From contig CM032816.1 in assembly GCA_019155185.1 (NCBI GenBank), positions 3,106,124-3,170,123 on the forward strand: a DNA stretch of 64,000 nt. Reading direction: 5' to 3'. The position numbers and the translations under genes are program-made. A model generated the notes under the pieces. That model had not been told where the DNA came from, ran no database searches, and saw only the letters and a list, made by a program, of their open reading frames with translations. Positions 13,101-23,640 of this stretch are shown one piece after another. The DNA comes from Beaufortia kweichowensis. Its lineage: Eukaryota; Chordata; Actinopteri; Cypriniformes; Gastromyzontidae. Position 1 is the stretch's first letter. Each line of letters begins with the position of its first letter.

Positions 13101-16100
13101 CCTAGATCATATGAAGCAGAATCTTTCTGGATATAATCTCGTGTACCTGACAGACTCAAACGCCTCCTGCTGGTCAATATGAACCACCTGTCTCTTCAGT
13201 CTGTTTCTTTTCACATCTGCACTGGGGTTCCACAGCACCTCCTGCTGGCCGCTCTTCTTCTCGGTCAGGTGAACTTTATTATCCTGCAGACAGATTTCAA
13301 CCTTCAGCTAGAAATCCAATGTCACAGTTTCCACTAAAACAAGTTTAACAAAGTTCCACCTTATCTATCTACTCATATCATACATAAAATTACAGCTTTA
13401 GTCCTGGATGTTGATTGTTCCATAGCCATACTTCATAAAGCACAGCTATGACCACTGCACTGCTAGTATTTTTTTTGTTAATATTATAAATATTATACAT
13501 TATATAATATAAATATTATAAATTACATATAAATTACTCATTCTGTATCTTATTGTTCTATAAGAAACTTGTAAGATTTAAGTGTCTGCATCTTTCTGTA
13601 TGCTAGCGATGGCACGGATCTTGAAATATATTCTCACCCAGTGCCCATCTACTGTAGCCAGAACATCTTCCCCCATACGGATCTTTCCAGAGATTTGATT
13701 GACATTGCAAGAACTGCCAAGAAACGGCTGCGACAGAGATGGAGATGCAGAATGACGGTTTTAATCTTTGCTAAAACGAAACAAATAAGCTGTAAATCAA
13801 AGACCTAATCAAAAATCAAAAAAAAAAATACCTTCAGTTTGAATTCAAGTTCTGTATAACATTGTGTTTTTTCACACTCAATGGTGATTTTTCCACCGAG
13901 CTCAAGTGTCATTGTTCCATACAGAATACCTGAAGGAAACACACAATTCATTCTTTCAATTATTATATTACTAATTGCAAAATTAGTATTTCTTTACAAT
14001 ATTAAGACATCATAAAAAAGGTATCATGTTTTGGTTGCTAAATTTTGGTTATGAACAAAGTCACCTTTACAGTGAGCGTACGGCATTGTAATTATATATT
14101 CTTCATCTCGGGTCAGAAACAACAGCTTTGCTTTTCCTTCCAGTACAGCAGACAGCGAGTTCCCTTTAAGAAATGAACACAAAAGTATTGTCAGCATCAC
14201 ACATATAGATGAGAAAGCTAAAAAAGCTTAGCGTATTGGTATTTCAGCTGTAGCACGAAAGCGGTAATTCACCGTAAAATTTGGATTTGGCCAGAATGCT
14301 TCCGCTGATACTGAATCCATCCTTCTTATTGCTAATGTAGAAAGCTGAAACAGGCGGGTGATGAGAAACCTGAAAGTGCAAAAAGCAAACCGCTTATTAT
14401 CACTTATTTATGGTATATGAACAAAAAGCAAAGCAACTATGGATTAAAGTGAAAAAAGATTTTCATCATAATAATTGCTCAGATTTCAATAATTGCTGGG
14501 TTAAAGCTGGATGTTTTTTAAGCATTTTATTATTTATTATTTTCAGTCCATATTTCTCATAAATTCAGATTTAAAAAAAATATATATATATGTATTTTTT
14601 GATGCTTGTTATCTCAATTTGATTGTGAGACGGACAGGGTCACAAATGTCTCACCTGCTCTGCTATGTAAAATGTACAGCTGTTTGTTTGTGGATGAAGC
14701 CAACAACATCGAAACATCTCTCCAAGAATAGGATTGTATGGTTTCTTTAGACCCTGAAACACACACACAAACAAATAAATACAAGATAAGTGTAACTATG
14801 TGTCAGCCCTGTGTGAAGTCTTGCAAAAGCGATATTTATGGTCAAGCTATGGCACTGACAAATTATAATCACATATCAAAGAATAATAATGTAACAGTTT
14901 AATCACTTGCATTTCTTGCAAATAATATAAATCTCATTAAAAGTATTATCATGATCAGAAACAACCCAATATCCTCTAATATTTCTTATAGAGAAAAGGA
15001 TGCAAGTTTTACGATTCTCATTCTATCAAAACATGAGAAATTTGAAAAACTTGCCTTTGGTTTCTTGTAGAAGCCTGAGATATACCAGCGTAAGACCTGC
15101 TTCATCCTACAGTATGGGTTGTCCTCTGCCGCTGCCCTGAAACAATAGAGAAAATGGTCTGTTTCTACTCTAACAAAACCTAAAAATGCTCTTGGTAAAC
15201 TAGTTCTCAATGGTAGTACCAATGCGATTCTTACTGCGATAATATGTCAGCATGGTAGTAGTAATCAGACAGCTTGTCCAGGAAGGAACGTGGCTCCAAG
15301 ATAAATGTTGGCAGAACCACTTTGGAAAGATCCATCCCCGGCCTCAGCTGTTTCAGCAGCATCCAGATCAAACCCTTATTCTCCTCCGACACGTCTCCAC
15401 CTGTGATGCCTCACCAGCCTAAATACAGGAGAAAATAACGTTTTTATTCAGTTGACATCATGTGAAATATATATTTTATGCAACTAGAGTATTTCAGATT
15501 GATATTTAGTCTCACCTCTCCCATCTCCTCATGAGGTTCCTCAACAAAAGCTGTTGCCTGAACACACACGTCATCTGATTGGTCGGCATCACTCTCCTCC
15601 GTCAGTCTGCCTCCGTTCTCATTGGCTGGATTGTCCGAATCCTCATGCGTCTCCCTCTCTGATTTGTCAGAGTTTGCGTCGGCCTCCATATGGTTGTTGT
15701 CCAACATGGAGTCATTCAATCTATAAAAACACACGTGTAAACAAAAATCAAATGTAAAAAATGCTTTAAAGGGCAATAGTCTTGTAATATTATTATTGAG
15801 CATGTGCTTTGATTTTTATTTATGTATTCTTTTATATTTATATATTCTTCTTATTGCTTGTAAGTTGCACTCAATGAGCATGTCATTAGATACACTTGCA
15901 CATCCATACATGTATTTTATCAGCCAATCGTGTAGCAGGATGATCCAGAAAGCACCTTTGGGATGTGCTAGAACAGACAATTTGCAGAATGCATGAGTAG
16001 TCGACAAATCTGAAGAAATGGTGTGATGCAATGATTTCCACATGAACCAGAATCTCAAAGGATCATTGTGAAACCTATGCCATGAACTGAGGCTATAAGA

Positions 16101-19100
16101 GCAAAGGGCAGCCATGTCCAATTTTAGTATTAGTTTATTAAAATACAGCAGTATTAGCATGCTTAAATTAAGAAAATATTATTAATAAAGTGCCCATTGA
16201 TTGCACAAACCCGTTTCTGTGTCTCTGTTATTATTACATTCAGATTCAAAGTACACTCAGATCAGTTGCCAAAGCAACTGGCCGCATGATTTACTCATCT
16301 TCACGGGTGATTTGACTGACACCAGCATCACCATGGTCACAACGGCTTTAATAATTGAACGTGAACGCTATTTTCGTTATTCCAGTCATATCCCTGTGTA
16401 GACGCGTGCTTTGGAATGGAAAGCTTTAGGCAACGCATCTCAGAGGAGAAATATGAAGCATGTGACTTTTTAAAAACATGTGACCATTAGCAATAAACGT
16501 GAAATAAAATACGCTCTTTATACTCTCAATCACTAGAAACACCAAGACCAGAGGCTTAATATCCTAAATTTACCTCCACAAAATACACACAGAGATGGCA
16601 GAAAGGTAGCTGTAGCATTCGTCCCATTTGTTGGCTGTTAAAATTAATGACCAAAGCAAAAAATAAATAAACCTTACCTTGTCAGGAAAGTATATTCCTG
16701 AACCTCCAGTGATTAATAAAGCAAAATGAACAATGTAACACTAAAACGTGATGTTTCTTTATAGGTAAACCTGAGCTTTCCTCTACAGTTCCTGGTTGGA
16801 TTGTTATTTGCACAGGAAAGATCTTTTCCCCCAAAGCTGTTTTTCCTGCTCTGCAACCTTTCAGACGCATGCGTGCGCATGTACGAGTGTGCCGGAGGTG
16901 GTGCTGGGTTCACGTTCTCATCTCTTCCTGCTCCTCTGACTGTCACGTCAACCTTTAGGGCCGTTCTGATTGGCCGAGAGGCTGAATTATTAAAGGTCAT
17001 TCGCAGTGGGGTGGAAAAGAGGCGGGTTTGGGAGAGAAATGACTGCCAGATTGAGGATATCACTGGCAATCGTCGTCTGCTATCTCTCTTGCTCTTACAC
17101 AGACAAGCACATGCTATTAGAAATGCTGTCTGTTTTTTATCTGATGATTTAATTGTGAAGAATATAGTCATAAATAATAAATGCACAGTGATTTATCATA
17201 ATATCATGGCTTCCACGGGTTATAGGCCTAGATTTATAATAGTGATTTTGAGTGATAACATTGTAAATGACATTACATTACTACACATTTTGAATTTTTA
17301 TTAATAATCAGTAAGTCTTATTTAAGCGGTTAAAAAACATAATATTAAAATGTTATGTCTTGCCAATTTATGACCACCACCAACATGTGTAAATGATGGA
17401 AAGCATCATTTGCATACAGTTCAACTTCACAGCAGTTGAAATAAACCGTAAACACCAATAAATCATAAAATGTTTGCATGTTTGTATTGTGTAGGATAAA
17501 CACAATTTGTGCAATGTTAAAAGTTACATTTTCATGTTAAAATACATATTTAATTGAGTTTGAAAAGCTATTTTTGCCTAGTGGGAGTTTGTATAAAGCA
17601 GATCTAGCTTATCAGTGTTATCATTGACGGCGAAAAAAAAAGATAAATTCCAGGTTATAAAAATCAAAATGACCATAATTAACCTGATAAGTTCGACACA
17701 GAAATGATTCGCATCAGCATTTCAACTCATATTTAATGAGTGTTTCTAACAACTGTATGTACAAGCAACATGTACAATAAAAAAAAATTAATATAAAAAA
17801 TATATATGCAGGATATGGATGAAACATGCTTGTGCTGTATGATAAAAACTGCAGAGCATTAAACACTTACTGTGTGGGATGTTGTTTAATGTGTGGGCAT
17901 TCGATTGAAGTGTCCATTTAAGAGCTTTAAATGCTTCACTTTCATTAAAAGAGTAAATGTTCTGTTGCAGAGATATACTGGAGGCTCATTCTGACAGTGA
18001 CAGATTACAGTGTGATGACAATTATATAAAATGTTGTGTTGTGGCCTCTCTAACAGTTTTAGAGGTTTAAGATATTAACGCATGTACATTCTACGACACC
18101 CACATCCCTGCATGCATAACAAGATTGCAACAACTGGTTTTGTTTTTCAAGGCCACAACATTTTTTTAATTGTTCGAATGCAGAAACAGATACAGATACA
18201 GAATGACACTGGAATAGGCTGAGTGTCAAAATAGTTTGTTAAATGTATTTTTGCAGCTATTATTTAGTTGCACTTGACTTGAAAGTGTTGGTTTTGTATA
18301 TTTCAGACTATTGTTTCAGTTATTTGTCCCAAATATTGTTTGGCTCAGTTTATTTATTATGTACTTGATTTGATTAGTTTAGTGTCAAAATTCTCAGCAA
18401 ACCAAGACTTTGGCATTATTTATAAGCAATCTACTTGATTTGAACCGTTTTGGTCACAAATACTGTTTGCAAACATTTTTGAAAGTTTGTCTTATATTTT
18501 CTCAATGCACTTTATTTTGAGTAAATATTTTGATTTTAGTCCCAAATATTCCTTGTGAATATTTCAGACTTGATTTTAGCAATGTGCTGAAGTTGAATGC
18601 ATTTTTGTAACATTTTAGATATTTGTGTCATTTATTTGCAATGTACTTAAATGTATTAGTTTTGATGTTAAAAGTGTTTCAAAAATATTTTTTGCCATTT
18701 AGTTAAATATAAATGTTGTAAATAGCTTTGATGAAAAAAAAAGCAAAATGTTACACTTTGACGTAAGTCTTGCTTGTGTAAGCAGACCTTAGAATTGAAA
18801 GCAGTTTAGCGATAGCAGTACATATGTAAAGAGATCCAAGAGGTGTATGACACTTACTGTAACAGATCCTGGTCTGTAAGAGCAGAGGACTGGAGGAGCT
18901 GAAGTATATGTGAAGACTCAGATGAGCTGCTCAGGTCTCCTTCCCTGGAGCTTTTTGATGTCATCTTGGACAGACTGGAGCAACTGAGGGCCAGTTCCAG
19001 AGCGTCCATCCAACAGCGTCCTGAAGCAAACCAACAATCCATGAATTCTGTGTAAACTACAGCATGAAAATTAAAATGCTCCATCAACGTTACTGCAGGA

Positions 19101-22100
19101 TTTATTTTAACGATAACTTTGAGAGAACCTTCAGAAAATGTTCTGAGAACGTTCTTTATTAGCTGGATTGCTTCTGCTCACTTAATTTTTCGGTTTCATG
19201 TTTAATGCAATGTTACATCAAAAGCATTGCTGTTTATTGGAATCAACAGCCAGTTTCTAGAAAAAACGATGAGTTACTGACAGCTTAGCTACTGTCAACA
19301 CTGTATTGTTTGTAGTTAGTACCACCCCTATTGATTTATGTACTTACCATCAGATTCAGATGCTGCCCTGAAGATAAGATAACTACTAGGTAAGGGTTGT
19401 GTGATTGAGCCCACCGTTTCCCCTTTCGGACCCTGAAATTGGAAAACAGTTATGAATCTCTTCAAACAATGAGCTTGCTGACCATCTGAATATTCAGTGT
19501 TTAATGTACTCACCTTCATGGCCCAGATAGACTTCTCCAGCGGGTGGTACAATTTGAAGCAGAACCCGTCTTTCTTTGATGGTCTTTCGATGAGTTTGCA
19601 GGCGTGCAGAAGAATCGTTCCCACCCAGTGGTCTGAACCTGGAGTTTTGTATATGAGAAGGATGCCGGGCTTCAGGATGCACCACAGTTTCGTCCAACTC
19701 TTTAACGTCCCGCGGATCTGCGACAGAGACCCATAAATCCATTATAGAGATAGATGAGCTACTGCTAAATCTTTAAGATAACAATTAAATTTGTTTTACC
19801 TTTAGCCAGTTGGCCATGATAACCACACTTGGATCCTTAAGAGCACTGAATATATCTTTGGCAACCCTCTTCTTTTCTTGACGATAATTCATTTTCTGAA
19901 CCTGGGAAATAATATCAAGGTTTTATGGATTATTCACAGCTAGGGGGCGTAAATGTGCACCAAGATGTCAAAGACAATTTATTGTTAAACACTAGAGGGC
20001 ACCATATACAATGTCAAAAGAATGCAGTACAACAATGAAACATTTTTTAGAGTGTTTTCTTGATGACTAAATATTTGTGCAGAACGGTTCTCCGCTGTCC
20101 ACTTGTCAGCCCCCAGAAATAAGCTGTTTTGAGTAACTGGGTCAAGAACTCTGCCTCTAGTGGGAAGCACATCATACCTTGAGCGATTCTTTTCTTGCCA
20201 GCTTCTCCGTGGGCGAGGAAGACTCTTTCTCTAAACCAATAAACATTTTGGATTCCGACTGAAAAGGAAAACACAGAAAATTATGATAGAAGATGGCACT
20301 TGTGTTTAAGTTTAGAAGTCAAAATGAAATCAATATAAAATCTCTTCAATATTTGTTCTTATAAGTACAAGTTATTCCAAAGAAAAACACTTTGTAACGC
20401 TTTGAAACTGATCACCAAGTCATTTTCAACCCTAACCGTCTGACCACCTGTCATATGGAAAGCAGGTTTCAGCATCCAAACATTTCCTGATGGATAACAT
20501 CAATTCTTGCATTACTTTTCATCCCATTAAATATCCTGTTTCGTTTAGAAATTTGTGACAGACAATACGAATGTAAAATTGTGTTGCAAACGGCATCTCG
20601 TGTTGACTTTATATCCCGACATGATGATAATTATATTCTCCAAATGAAGCGACTTCCAGCTACGACTCTTTCGTACCAACTGTGAAAGGCGCCAGGTTAA
20701 ATGCAGCAGGTCTGTTTGGTCAGCTGTGGGTGTCAGCTGAAGATCTGCTATTTTCAGACCCAAATTAGCCTTCACACCGGAGAAAGCAAAAAGGGAGAGA
20801 GAAATAACACTACTAGGAAACACAATATGTAAATCTACATATTTAAAAAATACCTACTAGTTGGTTGGTTGCCTGATCTGTCTTAAAAAATCCTTTTGTA
20901 ACTGGGTTCAGATTGACAAGTATACTAAACTGGTCGGATCATTTAAAGACTAAAATGTTTCCGTGAGGGGTTTCCATGCAGGCTGTCTAGCAGCCAAAAC
21001 ACAACAGGCTAATAAAATCACCACAATTAAAATATTAAAATAATAATTCTGTACATAAAGTAATCAATCTCATTAACTGACTGGTCGGTTATTAAAGGAC
21101 TATGTTTTTAGACTTTTTGACCATTATGACCCATTTCTAAACCCAACATGTTTCTTTCAGGCTCACACAGGTGATAACATAAAATGCCACATTAAATCTT
21201 CATATATTAAACTTTTATGTCTCACAAGCAAAGCAAATGAACGATAGGCTTTTAACTTGTATTCGCTCATTAAAACACATGATACGGACAGCTGCATTTT
21301 ATATGGATATAAAATTATATGGAAAACGGATAAGAGAGACTGTGATGTAAATATAAAACTAGTAAAAGTTTAACCTGGCTCAATAAAATCGTGTTATTAA
21401 AATGTCGACAATCATGGCAAATTATTTTCTTTGCAATTTACATTATTATGCCATCATATTCCATGCAGGCAGTAAATAAGAAGATAAACGCACCACACTA
21501 CTGGGCGAGCGGACCGGGCTGATTTCGTCCTTCATTAAGGGCAAACCGTTCCTCTCCGTTTCATTACCTGCAGAACACACACATGCACACGCACGCGCAC
21601 ACACACCAACATCAGCACACAAACAACTAATTAATACCAAGGGAAATAAGTTAGGGAGTGTAATGTCCAGGGAAATAACGGCCTGAACCACGAAAGAAAA
21701 AAATGCACAATTTTATGCTAGAATAACACATTTGTTGACTGTGTAAAATATAATATCAGCAGTATGTGAAGATATATAAAGGGTAAGTTAAAGACAACGT
21801 AAACTACATTTAGTTTCTTAAAGCTGCAAAATATAACTTTTAAGTAAAAAAAACTAACAAAAATAAGTTATTAAGCAAGTACATAATAATCAGTAGTCAA
21901 AACGATCTACTTTATGCTAATTCACAATTGTAAGATTATACAAAATTTTTTATGTTGGGCTGTCCAAAAAAGCGTAAATATAAGTACGTAAAGTAACGTC
22001 CAATTCTATGTTTTAAACAGAGATGGCGACAGAGAGGCAAAAGTTACAGATTGCAGCTTTAATAACACAATTAACCAGTGTACATTAAACTAAAAAAGTA

Positions 22101-22710
22101 AGCGTTTTTTTGTTGTTAGCTTTCACCAGGGTGATTTCCAAGTGTGGGTGGTTGGCAGAGCGTTGCTTTGTGGTTGCTAAGATGTTGTGAGTGGTATATA
22201 TAGCAATGCATTGTTATGTGATTGCGAGAATATTTTTGTAGTAATATTACTGATCAATATCAATAGTGATGCTTACTTTAGCACCACAAACAATATCATA
22301 GTCTAACATGCCTTATGCTAATTGAATCCTGATGGATAAAATCTATACAATTTTGAATACTCTTCTTCACTCTTAAAAATCAGACATGACAAAAAACGCA
22401 AAACATTTCCATTTTGAATATAAAAGAGAAGGAGGGTTGGGCTCTTGTGAAATTGGCCAGTAAGCAGCCACCTGCACAAGATTGCATAGCAAATGCCCTG
22501 GCCAACACCCAAAATCAATGCAAGTCTGCTTTAAGGATTCAAGGGTTTGGCAGATCTCAGAATAAAATGGATACCTGCACTCAGCGGGTACAGCTCATTG
22601 TCTCCACCGTAGGACAGGTTACGGGTCAGTGCGCGCGGGTCGATCTTGGGAGGGGACGTGGCTGTGGGACAGAGTGAGAACCGTCTGCGGAACAAGTTCT
22701 CCTCCTTCAT
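10026..22710 (-). CDS. osbpl5: osbpl5 (ORP5), ER-anchored oxysterol-binding-protein-related protein, 21 coding exons
   Basis: Lipid-transfer protein that, in known family members, exchanges phosphatidylserine for PI4P/PIP2 at ER-plasma membrane contacts. Coding exons (high to low): 22710-22575, 21567-21494, 20258-20178, 19901-19800, 19717-19514, 19432-19348, 19020-18858, 15720-15516, 15418-15235, 15136-15055, 14753-14655, 14369-14273, 14163-14065, 13929-13832, 13727-13638, 13283-13147, 12698-12519, 12286-12157, 12003-11889, 11121-11019, 10161-10026. Phases agree throughout except exon 9, which is one base short; with it the protein is 866 aa (human ORP5 about 879). Domains: leader MKEENLFRRRFSLCP, PH about 125-245, acidic linker about 282-350, ORD about 370-750 with EQVSHHPP, C-terminal hydrophobic anchor. 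The leader, the linker wording (SDKSERE) and the anchor fit ORP5 better than ORP8. Introns after exons 10, 19 and 20 have GC donors. Confidence 0.93.
10440..10910. mobile_element. 471-bp TTAA-flanked MITE in osbpl5 intron 20
   Basis: Left end TTAAAGGGGTCATATTATG and right end CATAATATGTCACCTTTAA are inverted repeats with a single clear mismatch. Flanking TTAA could be target duplication. No ORF. It sits between the last two coding exons. Confidence 0.75.
11019..11121 (-). CDS. osbpl5: osbpl5 coding exon 20 (CxxC and amphipathic helix), followed by a GC donor
   Basis: FMNQCARCTKEVKDIALIEA then AAIQKTQQDIQ; aligns with the CPRC...AILSIREAQQELHR region of mammalian ORP5. Junction CAGAG|GCAAGA is the only one that keeps frame into the last exon. 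Confidence 0.86.
11889..12003 (-). CDS. osbpl5: osbpl5 coding exon 19 (Ser-rich linker), followed by a GC donor
   Basis: VRVNGKHRKSSSQPSSCSQ, then a Ser/Thr-rich stretch ending SSDNE. Ending at GAAG|GCAAGT joins exon 20 as GFMNQCARC. Using the GT two bases further on would hit a stop codon 10 codons into the next exon. Confidence 0.87.
12157..12286 (-). CDS. osbpl5: osbpl5 coding exon 18 (end of ORD)
   Basis: DTKPWDPDHCLVQFEKDGII followed by a basic Gln/Ser-rich stretch ending SGQQK. Acceptor TTTCTCAG, donor AAG|GTGAGA. Confidence 0.9.
12519..12698 (-). CDS. osbpl5: osbpl5 coding exon 17 (ORD C-terminal helices)
   Basis: LWRHVTKAIHDKDQNKATQE, then EESQRQEARERGERPWNPQL and EWHYKYA. Matches the conserved 'LWxHVTxAI ... 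ATQEKF' segment. Donor CGGA|GTATGT. Confidence 0.93.
13147..13283 (-). CDS. osbpl5: osbpl5 coding exon 16 (ORD)
   Basis: DNKVHLTEKKSGQQEVLWNP followed by KRNRLKRQVVHIDQQEAFES. Acceptor CTGCAG, donor CAG|GTACAC. Confidence 0.9.
13638..13727 (-). CDS. osbpl5: osbpl5 coding exon 15 (ORD)
   Basis: 30 codons: PFLGSSCNVNQISGKIRMGE to VDGHW. Acceptor GTCGCAG, donor TGG|GTGAGA. Confidence 0.9.
13832..13929 (-). CDS. osbpl5: osbpl5 coding exon 14 (ORD)
   Basis: GILYGTMTLELGGKITIECE and onward to LEFKLK. Acceptor CCTTCAG, donor AAG|GTATTT. Confidence 0.9.
14065..14163 (-). CDS. osbpl5: osbpl5 coding exon 13 (ORD)
   Basis: NSLSAVLEGKAKLLFLTRDE then EYIITMPYAHCK, central ORD strands. Acceptor CTTAAAG (weak), donor AAAG|GTGACT. 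Confidence 0.9.
14273..14369 (-). CDS. osbpl5: osbpl5 coding exon 12 (ORD, SHHPP)
   Basis: Begins VSHHPPVSAFYISNKKDGFS and runs to KFY. The two histidines of SHHPP coordinate phosphoinositide phosphates in known ORD structures. Donor TACG|GTGAAT. Confidence 0.92.
14655..14753 (-). CDS. osbpl5: osbpl5 coding exon 11 (ORD, lipid-binding signature)
   Basis: GLKKPYNPILGEMFRCCW is the highly conserved ORD entrance (KPYNPILGE). The exon ends FYIAEQ and is completed by VSHHPP in exon 12, giving the EQVSHHPP family signature. Donor CAG|GTGAGA. Confidence 0.93.
15055..15136 (-). CDS. osbpl5: osbpl5 coding exon 10 (ORD), followed by a GC donor
   Basis: AAAEDNPYCRMKQVLRWYIS then GFYKKPK. Acceptor GTTTCAG. 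The only junction that joins KKPK to GLKKPYNP in frame is AAG|GCAAGT, the textbook consensus of GC-AG introns. Confidence 0.9.
15235..15418 (-). CDS. osbpl5: osbpl5 coding exon 9, one base short (frameshift near 15389)
   Basis: The reading starts GEASQVET in the frame of exon 8, then breaks; SEENKGLIWMLLKQLRPGMD through LDKLSDYYYHADILS is in the frame needed by exon 10. The exon is 184 nt where 185 is required. The lost base lies in the GAGACGTGTCGG segment, where relatives read ET-V-SEE. None of the nearby AG acceptors I tried restores the frame with a plausible polypyrimidine tract. Confidence 0.88.
15516..15720 (-). CDS. osbpl5: osbpl5 coding exon 8 (acidic linker)
   Basis: Acidic segment with SDKSERETHEDSD and EESDADQSDD, the linker between PH and ORD domains. 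Acceptor TTTTTATAG, donor GAG|GTGAGA. It follows a 3.1 kb intron (the longest between the PH and ORD exons) that holds a degraded repeat and a CpG-rich patch. Confidence 0.88.
15795..16195. mobile_element. degraded dispersed repeat in osbpl5 intron 7
   Basis: Contains CAGCCAATCGTGTAGCAG, TTTGGGATGTGCTAGAACAG and ends with AATAAAGTGCCCATTGATTG, a decayed form of a common fish element ending in 'AATAAAGTGGCCGGTGAGTG'. Class not determined. Confidence 0.4.
16780..17060 (-). promoter_or_regulatory. CpG-rich patch in osbpl5 intron 7, candidate internal promoter
   Basis: GC- and CpG-rich island in an AT-rich intron, with a minus-strand CCAAT box (GGCCAATCAG, about 16967-16976) and a downstream splice-donor-like AGCTCAG|GTTTACC near 16768. 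If active it would start transcripts after the PH exons, giving a PH-less protein. No transcript evidence is available. Confidence 0.3.
18858..19020 (-). CDS. osbpl5: osbpl5 coding exon 7 (end of PH domain, Ser-rich linker)
   Basis: RCWMDALELALSCSSL is the C-terminal PH helix; a serine-rich stretch then runs to LTDQDLL. Donor TTACA|GTAAGT. The codon is completed by the first base of exon 8, giving DQDLLQLND. Confidence 0.9.
19348..19432 (-). CDS. osbpl5: osbpl5 coding exon 6 (PH domain)
   Basis: GPKGETVGSITQPLPSSYLI then FRAASESDG: near identical to mammalian ORP5. Acceptor TTTCAG, donor GATG|GTAAGT; ends one base into a codon. Confidence 0.92.
19514..19717 (-). CDS. osbpl5: osbpl5 coding exon 5 (PH domain core)
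   Basis: 68 codons. IRGTLKSWTKLWCILKPG gives the first PH strands; WVGTILLHACKLIERPSKK and KDGFCFKLYHPL continue it. Acceptor GTCGCAG, donor AAG|GTGAGT. Confidence 0.93.
19800..19901 (-). CDS. osbpl5: osbpl5 coding exon 4 (basic stretch, start of PH domain)
   Basis: 34 codons beginning VQKMNYRQEKKR and ending VVIMANWLK. The polybasic YRQEKKR stretch precedes the PH domain in ORP5/ORP8. Donor AAG|GTAAAA. Confidence 0.9.
19989..20003 (+). promoter_or_regulatory. weaker CTCF-like motif in an osbpl5 intron
   Basis: ACACTAGAGGGCACC differs from the core at the first C. It points opposite to the two intergenic motifs. Confidence 0.28.
20178..20258 (-). CDS. osbpl5: osbpl5 coding exon 3
   Basis: Acceptor CTTTTCAG, donor AAG|GTATGA. 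27 codons reading SESKMFIGLEKESSSPTEKL and onward, matching the ORP5 segment before the basic stretch that leads into the PH domain. Confidence 0.88.
21494..21567 (-). CDS. osbpl5: osbpl5 coding exon 2
   Basis: Acceptor TTCTGCAG before 21567. Encodes NETERNGLPLMKDEISPVRS and onward, part of the variable N-terminal region. The donor is ambiguous by one codon (AGT|GTGGTG or GTG|GTGCGT); the second fits the consensus slightly better and both keep phase 0. Confidence 0.82.
21575..21607. repeat. impure CA/CG-rich microsatellite
   Basis: ACACACACATGCACACGCAC and similar, immediately upstream of osbpl5 exon 2 on its strand. Confidence 0.8.
22120..22215. repeat. GGTTGGCA/GGTTGCTA imperfect tandem repeat
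   Basis: Repeated GTGGTTGGCAGAGCGTTGC and GTGGTTGCTAAGATGTTG units, a minisatellite type common in fish. Related wording occurs near 8345. Confidence 0.45.
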
Positions 22711-22731
22711 TGTGCCAGCCAGTCTGTCAAC
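22575..22731 (-). CDS. osbpl5: osbpl5 coding exon 1 (start codon at 22710, 21 nt of 5' UTR)
   Basis: Acceptor TATACAG precedes 22731, so the 5' UTR continues in an upstream exon not located here. ATG at 22710 opens MKEENLFRRRFSLCP, the characteristic ORP5 N-terminus, and continues through DPRALTRNLSYGGDNELYPL. Donor GCAG|GTATCC; the exon ends one base into a Gly codon. Confidence 0.92.
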
Positions 22732-23399
22732 CTGTATAAGGAATATAAATATGGTTTGCTGCAGAAAAATGCACTAAAATACAAATGTAACATCACACAC
22801 ACCTACATACAGAATAAGAGTGACACTGCAGTGCTATGCGGTAACATATAATGAGCAATGGAAATGAGTGTGTGTGCGTGAGTAAATGTATGTGTCCGTG
22901 CCAACTTAGATGAACACTGTTTCCAGAATGCTTATGCAACACAAAAATTGATGCAAATGAAAAAGCAGCAAAAAAAATCAATAAAACGAGAGAGGTTTCC
23001 AAAATATTGAAGTGCATAGCACATCATTTATATATTGGACTGGTTACGATGTTTGAAAAACGTTTCAGCAACATTACGTTAATGCTACAGAGACACTTTG
23101 AACGCAAAACAACCTATGAAAGGCTTAATTATAGTTCACTCTGTATATTTACTCAGAATATTATTTTAACAGAGAAAAAAAATGATACACTTCGCCTTTA
23201 AATATTCACTGTTTACTGTACATACTAATGAACGCTAAAGGGTTCAATCTAGAGTTACACAAATAAAGGTTTAAGGTTACACACAATGACACAAACTAAT
23301 CAAATCCATAAATCTAAGCAACGAGAGGTTTTAGGTGCAGTTCAATTTTCCAGCGTCATCCCTCTCATGAAACAGAGCTAAAAATAGTCTTTCTGCTGC

Positions 23400-23640
23400 A
23401 GTGAGGGTCTGACGGGGGTGTGGGAACTGCCGTCTTTAAGGTGCATAGTAACAAAATTCCTCTCTCTCTCTCTCTCTCCTGCAGGATAGAGAAATCCCGC
23501 CCTGCATGTGGCCAGACAGCCAGCTGAACCAATCACTGCTCAGAGGTACAGTTGGAGGACGGGACAGAACAGATTTGATTGGTTGCGCATGTGGCTGCTG
23601 CTCAGTTTGCTCTGTTTACATCCTGCAAAGACCGAAAGCA
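23400..23640 (-). promoter_or_regulatory. candidate osbpl5 5' region
   Basis: Upstream of the first coding exon. Contains ATTGG/CCAAT motifs in both directions, a GC-rich stretch and a (TC)n tract at 23459-23480. Because coding exon 1 begins with a splice acceptor, a non-coding first exon must lie at or beyond this distance. Weak support. Confidence 0.22.
23459..23480. repeat. (TC)n microsatellite
   Basis: About 10 uninterrupted CT units. Confidence 0.92.

Noticed and set aside
16713..17304. Overlapping 157- and 167-codon open frames on both strands
   Set aside because: They coincide with the CpG-rich patch in osbpl5 intron 7, have no motifs, and open frames on both strands reflect composition.
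20545..20823. 92-codon minus-strand frame between osbpl5 exons 2 and 3
   Set aside because: Exons 2 and 3 join in phase without it and it has no counterpart in ORP5.
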